From positions 1 to 5,274 of the forward strand of contig CAMJIA010000090.1 of NCBI GenBank assembly GCA_946405695.1: a stretch of DNA of 5,274 nucleotides, read 5' to 3'. This document shows, piece by piece, positions 1-5,274 of this stretch. The stretch is from an uncultured Prevotellaceae bacterium (GTDB lineage Bacteria > Bacteroidota > Bacteroidia > Bacteroidales > Bacteroidaceae). A model generated the notes under the pieces. It did not search any database. It was given only the letters and a program-made list of their open reading frames with translations, and was not told the DNA's origin. Within the stretch, counting starts at the first letter, position 1. Each line of letters starts with the position of its first letter. Both the position numbers and the translations under genes were made by a program.

Positions 1-1950
1 TCGTTTGACAGTCCCTTGCAGTCGAAAGTGTTTACTGTCTCCCAACACGAGGGTATTAGCGGTGAGGTCAACGAACTTGCAGCTGTTGTGGATGGAGTAG
101 AGCATGAGGGCATCAAGGCCGGTTTGAAGGCGGAATGTCGTATTATGGTGGAAGCAGATGGTAAGGTGGGACGTGGCCTTGACAAGTTACTGGTCGACAA
201 TGCCACTACTGCTACCTTGTATATCACTGCCGCCACTAACTTCGTAAACTTTAAAGACATCACTGGCAACCCGGTGAAGAAGAACAATCAGACACTGGCA
301 GCCGTCAAGGGGAAAGTCTATCAGCAACTGTTGAAGCGCCACGAGAAGGCCTACAAGGAACAGTATGACAGGGTGAGCCTGGAGCTGGGACCCGTAGGAA
401 AACCCGCAGGAAAAACTGCGGGAGTAGTGGAGGCTGCTGCGCTGCCTACTGACCAGCGCTTGGCGCGTTTCGATGGTAGTGACCTGGGGTTGGTTGCTTT
501 GATGATGCAGTATGGTCGTTATCTGCTGATATCGAGTTCGCAACCAGGTGGTCAGGCTGCCAACCTGCAGGGTGTATGGAACGACAAGACGAATCCTGCA
601 TGGGACTCGAAGTACACCATCAATATCAATACCGAGATGAACTACTGGCCATCACTGGTAGGTAACCTCGTGGAGAATCAGGAGCCGCTGCTGTCAATGA
701 TTCGTGACCTTAGTGTGACGGGTGCGAAGACAGCCCAGCAGATGTATGGCTGCAAAGGTTGGGTGGCTCACCACAATACCGACCTGTGGCGTGTCGCAGG
801 ACCTATCGACGGTACGACATGGGGTATGTTCCCTACTGGTGGCGCCTGGCTGACGACGCATATCTGGCAACAGTACCTGTTTACCGGTGACAAGAAGTTA
901 CTGGAAGAATACTATCCCGTGATGAAGGGGGCTGCCGACTTCTTACTTGACTATCTTTGCGAGCATCCAACCTATCATTGGCTAGTGACCGCCCCGACGG
1001 TGTCGCCTGAACATGGACCCATGGGTAAACGCACCACGGTAACAGCTGGTTCAACGATGGACAACCAGATTGTCTTCGATGTGTTGAGTCAGACCATTGC
1101 TGCTGCCAAGATACTAGGCAAGGATAATACTTACATCTCACGTCTTACATCAGCCCTCTCCAAACTTCCTCCCATGCAGATTGGTAAGCACGGACAGTTG
1201 CAGGAGTGGCTGTGGGATGGTGACAATCCTAAGGATCAGCACCGTCATGTGTCGCACCTCTATGGATTGTATCCCTCTAATCAGTTGTCACCGTTCACTC
1301 ATCCAGAATTATTTAACGCTGCTGCTACTACTCTGAACCAACGTGGTGACCAGGCTACGGGCTGGAGTCTGGGTTGGAAGACGAACCTATGGGCACGTAT
1401 GCTTGATGGTAACCATGCCTTTTTGATTATCAAGAATATGCTTCGTATTCTGCCTGATGATAGCAAGATGAGAGAATATCCCGACGGACGTACCTATCCG
1501 AACCTCTTTGATGCCCATCCCCCCTTCCAGATTGATGGTAACTTCGGCGTCTGTGCGGGCATCTGTGAGATGCTGTTGCAGAGTCACGATGGTGCGGTAC
1601 ATCTGTTGCCTGCCCTGCCTGACGAGTGGCAACAGGGTAGCGTCAAGGGGCTGAGAGCCCGTGGAGGTTTCATCGTTGACGAGGAATGGAGCGAAGGGAA
1701 GCTTCGTGCTGCAACCATCCGCAGTACCATCGGTGGTACGCTGCGTCTGCGCTCGTATGTGCCGTTGAAGGGTAAGGGCCTGCGTCCTGCCAAGGGCGCT
1801 TGTCCCAACCTGTTGTTTGCCCCTGCCCAAATCAAACAGCCTCTCACCTCTCCAGAACTGAAGACACAGGGACAAAAGACTCTGCCGACGGTTTATGAGT
1901 ATGATATTGATACGACCCCAGGAAAAACCTATAAGTTAAAGATCTCATGA
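1..1950 (+). CDS. GH95 alpha-L-fucosidase / alpha-L-galactosidase, 5' end missing
   Basis: This is an exo-acting inverting glycosidase of family GH95, which removes terminal alpha-1,2-linked L-fucose or, in some members, L-galactose. The frame is open from base 1 with no credible start, so the gene begins outside the window; 649 residues are visible. Full family members are usually near 800 residues, so the missing part would be most of the N-terminal beta domain and any signal peptide. Visible residues 1 to about 85 are the end of that domain, about 145-540 the (alpha/alpha)6 barrel, and the rest a C-terminal beta domain. Recognisable blocks are [19 protein letters not shown] (the two Asn at 208 and 210), SPEHGP (Glu337, expected general acid), [11 protein letters not shown] (416-419) and QIDGNFG (Asp512). 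By analogy with Bifidobacterium AfcA, the Asn pair and the Asp activate water. All catalytic residues are intact. A Thr sits at 206, where fucosidases often have His, so L-galactosidase activity is a real alternative. The stop overlaps the GH31 start. Confidence 0.93.
   Translation, partial: SFDSPLQSKVFTVSQHEGISGEVNELAAVVDGVEHEGIKAGLKAECRIMVEADGKVGRGLDKLLVDNATTATLYITAATNFVNFKDITGNPVKKNNQTLAAVKGKVYQQLLKRHEKAYKEQYDRVSLELGPVGKPAGKTAGVVEAAALPTDQRLARFDGSDLGLVALMMQYGRYLLISSSQPGGQAANLQGVWNDKTNPAWDSKYTININTEMNYWPSLVGNLVENQEPLLSMIRDLSVTGAKTAQQMYGCKGWVAHHNTDLWRVAGPIDGTTWGMFPTGGAWLTTHIWQQYLFTGDKKLLEEYYPVMKGAADFLLDYLCEHPTYHWLVTAPTVSPEHGPMGKRTTVTAGSTMDNQIVFDVLSQTIAAAKILGKDNTYISRLTSALSKLPPMQIGKHGQLQEWLWDGDNPKDQHRHVSHLYGLYPSNQLSPFTHPELFNAAATTLNQRGDQATGWSLGWKTNLWARMLDGNHAFLIIKNMLRILPDDSKMREYPDGRTYPNLFDAHPPFQIDGNFGVCAGICEMLLQSHDGAVHLLPALPDEWQQGSVKGLRARGGFIVDEEWSEGKLRAATIRSTIGGTLRLRSYVPLKGKGLRPAKGACPNLLFAPAQIKQPLTSPELKTQGQKTLPTVYEYDIDTTPGKTYKLKIS
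391..414 (+). repeat. 12-bp tandem duplication in the GH95 gene
   Basis: CCCGTAGGAAAA is followed directly by CCCGCAGGAAAA, two 12-base units differing at one position. They encode PVGK then PAGK (visible residues 131-138) in the linker between the N-terminal domain and the helical barrel, just before the conserved LPTDQRL block. The second unit also forms the left arm of a 7-bp GC-rich hairpin (CCCGCAG at 403-409, CTGCGGG at 416-422, six-base A-rich loop). The in-frame duplication has probably lengthened a surface linker by four residues. A functional role is not evident. Confidence 0.7.
1947..1950 (+). other. ATGA stop/start overlap joining GH95 and GH31
   Basis: The TGA stop of the GH95 gene (1948-1950) overlaps the ATG of the GH31 gene (1947-1949). 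No purine-rich Shine-Dalgarno sequence precedes this ATG (the upstream bases read ATAAGTTAAAGATCTC). A signal peptide begins exactly at this codon, which supports the start. The arrangement implies one transcript and probably translational coupling, with ribosomes that finish GH95 re-initiating on GH31. Confidence 0.88.
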
Positions 1951-4271
1951 GAAAAAGTCTATTCATAGCAGCTGCCTGGCTGTTGACCACTGTCTGCTGG
2001 GCACAGGAAACAAAGGTGGAGTTTTTAACTCCCACTATTGTCCATGTTGTAAAAGGTGAACCCACCAAGAGCCTTGTCGTCATTGCAAAACCTGAACAGG
2101 TTGCAGTGAAACAGAAAGGGGATACGTGGTCGAGTAGTGCGCTTACTGTCAAGCAGGATGCCCAGGGCAAACTGACTTTCCTGACCGCTAAGGGCAAGGT
2201 GCTACTCAGGGAAAAAGAGTGTGACGTGACTCGGTCACGTCAAACTTTTACCCTCGACAAGGATGAGGCCATCTATGGCTTAGGGACCATCCAGAATGGT
2301 AAGATGAACCGTCGTGGCGAGAAGAAACGCATGGAGCAGTCGAACTTGGAGGACTTTCAGAACGTGTTGCAGAGCATCAAGGGCTGGGGCCTCTATTGGG
2401 AGAACTATTCGCCTACGCTGTTTGAGGACAACGCCAACGGTATGACGTTTACCTCTGAGGCAGGCCAGGGCGTTGACTATTACTTTATGTATGGCGGCAG
2501 TGCTGATGGTGTCATCGCCCAGATGCGCTACTTGACCGGTGACGTACCGATGTTCCCACTGTGGACCTATGGTTTTTGGCAGTCGAAGGAGCGGTATAAG
2601 ACCGCTGCGGAGACGGAGGGTATCGTTGATCAGTACCGTGCACTGAACGTGCCATTGGATGGTATCATCCAGGACTGGCAGTACTGGGGCAGCAACTACC
2701 TGTGGAATGCCATGGACTTCCTGTCGGAAGATTTTGCCAATGGTAAGCAGATGATTCAGAACGTACACAAGAAGCATGCTCATTTCATGATTAGTATCTG
2801 GGCCAGCTTCGGTCCCATGACGCAGCAGTTCCGTGAACTCGACGCGAAGGGTTTGCTCATGCCTTTCGAGACGTGGCCCCAGAGCGGTATCTCGCACATC
2901 TGGCCACCCGTCATGAAGTATCCGTCGGGTGTGAAGGTGTACGATGCCTTCCATCCAGAAGCACGCGCTATCTATTGGAAATATCTGAAGACGCTGTACG
3001 ACTATGGTACGGATGCCTGGTGGATGGACTCTACCGACCCAGACTTCTTCAATCCCAGAGAGAGTGACTATGCACACAAAGTGTATGGCGGCACGTGGCG
3101 CTCACAGCGCAATGCTTTCCCGTTAGAGACTGTTCGTGGTATTTATCAATCGCAGCGTAAGGATGACCGTGGCAAGCGTATCTTCATCATGACGCGTTCA
3201 TCGTTTGCCGGCCAGCAACACTATGGCTCGAATATGTGGAGTGGCGACGTGAATTCCTCATGGGACATGCTACGTAAGCAGGTGCCTGCCGGACTGAGCT
3301 TCTCGTTGACTGGTAACCCCAACTTCAATACTGATATAGGTGGTTTCTTCTGTGGATCGTACAATACCAAGGGTAAAGGCTCTGCTCCCAAGAATCCCCA
3401 GTTCCAGGAGCTCTATGTGCGTTGGATGCAGTATGGCCTGTTCTGTCCCGTCTTCCGCAGTCATGGTGCCGATGCACCTCGTGAGATCTGGCAATTTGGC
3501 AAGAAAGGTGAGCCTGTCTATGATGCTATTGAGAAGCAGATTCGTCTGCGCTATCGTCTCTTACCTTATTTATATAGTACTGCCTGGCAGGTGACCTCAA
3601 ACAATGATAGCTATATGCGTCCATTGTTCAGCGACTTCGCCGCAGACAAGAAGGTGTGGGACGTGACCGACGAGTTCCTCTTTGGTCGCAGCATCCTTGC
3701 TGCACCTATCGTTAATCCGCAGTATACGGAGGAGAAGATTATCCGTACCGATGCTATGACAGGCTGGGACCGCCAGCGTGTGTCCGACGGTTCTCCCGTC
3801 GGAGAAATTGATTGGACGGCCACAAAGACCGCCACAAAATACCTGCCGAAGGGTGCTACATGGTATGACTTCTGGACGAATAAACTGTATAAGGGTGGTC
3901 AGATGGTGACTCTGGAGACTTCGTTCGACCGCGTGCCGATGTTTGTCCGTGCGGGTAGTATCCTACCATTAGGCCCCGAGATGCAGTGGGTCGGCGAGAA
4001 GAAATGGGACAACCTGGAGCTACGTATTTATCCGGGTGCAGACGGTCAGTTCGTACTCTATGAGGATGAAGGTGACAACTATAACTATGAGAAGGGCATG
4101 TACAGTGTCATCCCGTTTGGTTGGAATGAAAAGACACACACCCTGACCATTGGCGACCGTCAAGGCACCTATCCTGGCATGCTCCAGAACCGTCAGTTTA
4201 CCATCGTTCTGCCCGACGGAAAACAACAGATTGTCAGTTACGATGGCACGGCACAGACCGTTCGTTTGTAA
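1947..4271 (+). CDS. GH31 alpha-glycosidase, alpha-xylosidase-like, secreted
   Basis: This is a complete 774-residue retaining exo-alpha-glycosidase of GH31. Residues 1-19 look like a signal peptide ending CWA before Gln20; there is no good lipobox, so periplasmic or exported location is likely. Domains in order: N-terminal beta-sandwich (about 20-200), (beta/alpha)8 barrel (about 205-560), proximal C-terminal beta domain with the [14 protein letters not shown] block, and a distal DUF5110-type domain (about 690-774). The nucleophile should be Asp361 in WWMDSTDPD and the acid/base Asp434 in [10 protein letters not shown], 73 residues apart as usual. [11 protein letters not shown] and the double Trp before the nucleophile resemble Bacteroidetes alpha-xylosidases such as BoGH31A and Cellvibrio Xyl31A. 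Unlike those roughly 950-residue enzymes, it has no room for a PA14 insert. The [14 protein letters not shown] block and Asp instead of the common Glu after the nucleophile Thr leave specificity open: alpha-xylosidase is preferred from context, with alpha-glucosidase or alpha-galactosidase (Pedobacter Gal31 type) as alternatives. It is coupled to GH95 upstream. Confidence 0.93.
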   Translation: MRKSLFIAAAWLLTTVCWAQETKVEFLTPTIVHVVKGEPTKSLVVIAKPEQVAVKQKGDTWSSSALTVKQDAQGKLTFLTAKGKVLLREKECDVTRSRQTFTLDKDEAIYGLGTIQNGKMNRRGEKKRMEQSNLEDFQNVLQSIKGWGLYWENYSPTLFEDNANGMTFTSEAGQGVDYYFMYGGSADGVIAQMRYLTGDVPMFPLWTYGFWQSKERYKTAAETEGIVDQYRALNVPLDGIIQDWQYWGSNYLWNAMDFLSEDFANGKQMIQNVHKKHAHFMISIWASFGPMTQQFRELDAKGLLMPFETWPQSGISHIWPPVMKYPSGVKVYDAFHPEARAIYWKYLKTLYDYGTDAWWMDSTDPDFFNPRESDYAHKVYGGTWRSQRNAFPLETVRGIYQSQRKDDRGKRIFIMTRSSFAGQQHYGSNMWSGDVNSSWDMLRKQVPAGLSFSLTGNPNFNTDIGGFFCGSYNTKGKGSAPKNPQFQELYVRWMQYGLFCPVFRSHGADAPREIWQFGKKGEPVYDAIEKQIRLRYRLLPYLYSTAWQVTSNNDSYMRPLFSDFAADKKVWDVTDEFLFGRSILAAPIVNPQYTEEKIIRTDAMTGWDRQRVSDGSPVGEIDWTATKTATKYLPKGATWYDFWTNKLYKGGQMVTLETSFDRVPMFVRAGSILPLGPEMQWVGEKKWDNLELRIYPGADGQFVLYEDEGDNYNYEKGMYSVIPFGWNEKTHTLTIGDRQGTYPGMLQNRQFTIVLPDGKQQIVSYDGTAQTVRL
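2222..2242 (+). repeat. Perfect 9-bp inverted repeat inside the GH31 gene
   Basis: TGACGTGAC and GTCACGTCA flank a three-base TCG spacer, about 92 codons into the GH31 gene, and AACTTTTA follows. It encodes CDVTRSRQ in the N-terminal sandwich domain. A perfect 9-bp arm with a short loop is only mildly unlikely by chance in a window of this length, so it may be incidental. A transcript hairpin or protein-binding site is possible but unsupported. Confidence 0.45.
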
Positions 4272-4325
4272 CATTAGGAAACGGATTCTCCGTTCATGAT
4301 ACATCAGCCAAAGAGTTTGTAACAT
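4264..4325 (+). repeat. Direct repeat GTTTGTAACAT, two copies, 51 bp apart
   Basis: GTTTGTAACAT occurs at 4264-4274 and again at 4315-4325. The first copy includes the TAA stop of the GH31 gene (4269-4271). The second is the left side of the large inverted repeat, whose right arm supplies a third copy of the core in the opposite orientation (ATGTTACAAA, 4338-4347). The 51-bp offset is close to five helical turns. The copies could be regulator half-sites, or the first could reflect local duplication of the gene end. Confidence 0.6.
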
Positions 4326-4332
4326 CAGCCAA
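4301..4332 (+). promoter_or_regulatory. Direct repeat ACATCAGCCAA with 21-bp period, candidate activator site
   Basis: ACATCAGCCAA occurs exactly at 4301-4311 and 4322-4332. The 21-bp period is two helical turns, the usual spacing of half-sites bound by AraC-type DNA-binding domains, which Bacteroidetes hybrid two-component regulators carry. Relative to a start site estimated near 4366, the copies are centred at about -60 and -39, where a class II activator would contact RNA polymerase. No good -33 TTG element exists at this promoter, which would fit dependence on an activator. The repeat is seen directly; the binding protein is inferred. Confidence 0.5.
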
Positions 4333-4354
4333 CGCTGATGTTACAAATCTTTTG
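4316..4354 (+). terminator. Perfect 14-bp inverted repeat: terminator of the GH95-GH31 operon or operator
   Basis: TTTGTAACATCAGC (4316-4329) and GCTGATGTTACAAA (4334-4347) are perfect complements separated by CAAC, followed by TCTTTTG. In RNA this gives a 14-bp stem with a four-base loop and a U-rich tail, so it could end transcription from the GH31 gene 45 bases after its stop. A-rich bases CAAAGAG on the left can partly pair with the T-rich tail, so it may work in both directions. The lower stem is AU-rich, making it a weaker intrinsic terminator than a GC-rich one. Because it ends eight bases before the -7 box of the next promoter, it could equally be a dyad operator. Both roles may hold. 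Confidence 0.6.
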
Positions 4355-4362
4355 TATCTTTG
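4355..4362 (+). promoter_or_regulatory. Bacteroidetes -7 promoter box for the GH10 gene
   Basis: TATCTTTG matches the Bacteroidetes sigma-70-type -7 consensus TAnnTTTG at every defined base. It lies 46 bases before the GH10 start codon, giving an estimated start of transcription near 4366 and a leader of about 43 bases. The expected -33 TTG about 19-21 bases upstream is missing; that position is occupied by the inverted and direct repeats. This suggests a promoter that is weak without an activator. Confidence 0.72.
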
Positions 4363-4408
4363 CAAGCGTAATTATTATGAACTATTAACTCAACTAAACA
4401 TCACACAA
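4363..4408 (+). other. Short A/T-rich untranslated leader of the GH10 gene
   Basis: The stretch between the -7 box and the GH10 ATG is A-rich and free of G-rich or Shine-Dalgarno-like sequence, ending ACATCACACAAA. Unstructured A-rich leaders are typical of Bacteroidetes genes. An earlier ATG at 4377 is followed after two codons by a TAA and cannot start the gene. No riboswitch-like fold is visible. Confidence 0.55.
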
Positions 4409-5274
4409 ATGAAACAGACTTTTAAGACTGCTTTGGCCATTGTGTTGGCCATGAATTGTTTGGCTTCGTGGGCTCAGTGGGGTGCTCCTGCTGATCCTAA
4501 TCCAACTGTAAAGCTAAAGGACGCTTACAAGAATTACTTCATGATTGGTGTTGCTCTCAATCAGCGTAATGTAAGCAATGATGACCAGGTGAATCTGGTA
4601 AAGGCCGAGTTTAACAGCATCACTGCCGAGAATGACATGAAACCCGGTGAACTGCATCCTAAGGAGGGTGTGTGGAACTGGGAGAAGGCCGATAAGATTG
4701 CCAATTTCTGTCGTCAGAATGGTATCAAGTTGCGTGGACACTGCCTCTGCTGGCATTCTCAGTTTGCTGACTGGATGTTCACTGACAAGAAGGGCAAGCC
4801 CGTCAAGAAGGAAGTGTTCTACCAGCGTCTGCGTGAACACATCCATGCTGTAGTGAACCGTTATAAGGACGTCGTCTATTGCTGGGATGTAGTTAACGAG
4901 GCTATGGCTGACAATGTTCGTCCGAACTTCGCCAATGGTAAGTTCACACCTGGCAGCCCCTATCGCGACAGTCGCCACTACCAGCTCTGCGGTGATGAAT
5001 TCATCGCTAAGGCTTTCGAGTTTGCCCGTGAGGCCGATCCCAATGCTCTGCTGTTCTATAACGACTATAACGAGTGTGACCCCGGCAAGCGTGATCGCAT
5101 CTTTGACATGGTGAAGAAGATGAAGGATGCCGGTGTACCCATTGACGGTATCGGTATGCAGGGACACTACAATGTCTATGGACCTACTGAGGAGGACATC
5201 GATGCTGCCATCACAAAGTACAAAACCATCGTGAAGCACATCCATGTGACTGAGCTCGATATCCGTATGAATAC
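4409..5274 (+). CDS. GH10 endo-beta-1,4-xylanase, secreted, 3' end missing
   Basis: This is a retaining endo-xylanase of GH10, which cuts the beta-1,4-xylose backbone of xylan. The first 288 codons are visible; the gene runs off the right edge without a stop. Residues 1-22 are a signal peptide (Lys-rich start, hydrophobic core, SWA before Gln23) with no lipobox at Cys17, so the enzyme is exported to the periplasm or beyond. The TIM barrel begins around residue 35. Family blocks in order are ITAENDMKP, GHCLCWHSQ, WDVVNEA with the acid/base Glu164, LFYNDYN, GIGMQGHY, and HVTELDIR with the nucleophile Glu282. The spacing between the two Glu (118) is normal, and no carbohydrate-binding module interrupts the barrel so far, unlike some Prevotella xylanases. 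About 70-90 more residues would finish the barrel; anything after that cannot be seen. ATG 4409 is chosen because the signal peptide starts there. It has its own promoter, separate from GH95-GH31. Confidence 0.96.
   Translation, partial: MKQTFKTALAIVLAMNCLASWAQWGAPADPNPTVKLKDAYKNYFMIGVALNQRNVSNDDQVNLVKAEFNSITAENDMKPGELHPKEGVWNWEKADKIANFCRQNGIKLRGHCLCWHSQFADWMFTDKKGKPVKKEVFYQRLREHIHAVVNRYKDVVYCWDVVNEAMADNVRPNFANGKFTPGSPYRDSRHYQLCGDEFIAKAFEFAREADPNALLFYNDYNECDPGKRDRIFDMVKKMKDAGVPIDGIGMQGHYNVYGPTEEDIDAAITKYKTIVKHIHVTELDIRMN

Noticed and set aside
16..18. TTG at 16 as the real GH95 start
   Set aside because: The frame is open to the window edge and the residues encoded from there lie in the middle of the GH95 N-terminal domain, so the gene starts further upstream.
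1963..1998. Lipoprotein signal at the GH31 N-terminus (Cys17)
   Set aside because: The residues before Cys are TTV, which do not fit a lipobox. A signal peptidase I site at CWA/Q fits better.
1387..2197. Overlapping minus-strand open frames across the GH95-GH31 junction
   Set aside because: They read against two genes with clear family motifs on the plus strand. The products look like composition artefacts.
2280..3077. 265-codon open frame on the minus strand opposite GH31
   Set aside because: It is fully antisense to a conserved part of GH31, with no recognisable domain and no promoter or start context.
3783..3803. 8-bp inverted repeat (TCCGACGG / CCGTCGGA) in GH31
   Set aside because: An 8-bp arm with a short loop is expected about by chance in a window this long. 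It lies in coding sequence with no T-tract after it.
4377..4388. ATG upstream of GH10 as an alternative start or leader peptide
   Set aside because: It is followed by AAC TAT TAA, giving a three-residue product out of frame with GH10.
4514..5245. Long open frame (243 codons) on the minus strand opposite GH10
   Set aside because: It lies wholly within the GH10 gene, whose family motifs are intact. Its translation is low-complexity, rich in Ile, Val, Leu and Thr, as expected from antisense reading of biased codons, and no family is recognisable.

Overview
The window looks like a piece of a plant-polysaccharide utilisation locus from a member of the Bacteroidetes, most likely a gut or rumen Prevotella-type organism. 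Four things point there: the glycoside hydrolase combination; a Bacteroidetes-style -7 promoter box (TATCTTTG, matching TAnnTTTG) before the third gene; no Shine-Dalgarno sequence before either visible start codon; and two signal peptides that both leave Gln as the first mature residue. The genus is an inference. No SusC/SusD pair, regulator gene, RNA gene, mobile element or CRISPR array is present.

Layout, all on the + strand. Bases 1-1950 hold the 3' part of a GH95 gene (alpha-L-fucosidase or alpha-L-galactosidase), cut by the left edge. Bases 1947-4271 hold a complete GH31 alpha-glycosidase, best matched to the alpha-xylosidase-like group; its start codon overlaps the GH95 stop as ATGA. 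Bases 4272-4408 are the only intergenic region (137 bp). It is unusually structured: an 11-bp direct repeat with a 21-bp period, a second 11-bp repeat that overlaps the GH31 stop, a perfect 14-bp inverted repeat with a 4-base spacer, and then the promoter box. Bases 4409-5274 hold the first 288 codons of a secreted GH10 endo-beta-1,4-xylanase, cut by the right edge. Both of its catalytic glutamates are already visible.

How the genes may work together: GH10 cuts the xylan backbone. GH95 and GH31 are exo-enzymes whose specificities fit successive removal of an alpha-L-galactosyl or alpha-L-fucosyl cap and then the alpha-xylosyl residue it covers. Such side chains occur on complex cereal glucuronoarabinoxylan (L-Gal over D-Xyl), and fucosylated side chains occur on xyloglucan. 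The tight GH95-GH31 coupling suits sequential action. The separate promoter for GH10 suggests its own control, possibly by an AraC-type DNA-binding domain such as those in hybrid two-component regulators.

The families are familiar. I see no evidence of a wholly new system. The less ordinary material is the intergenic repeat cluster and the residues that bear on GH95 and GH31 specificity.
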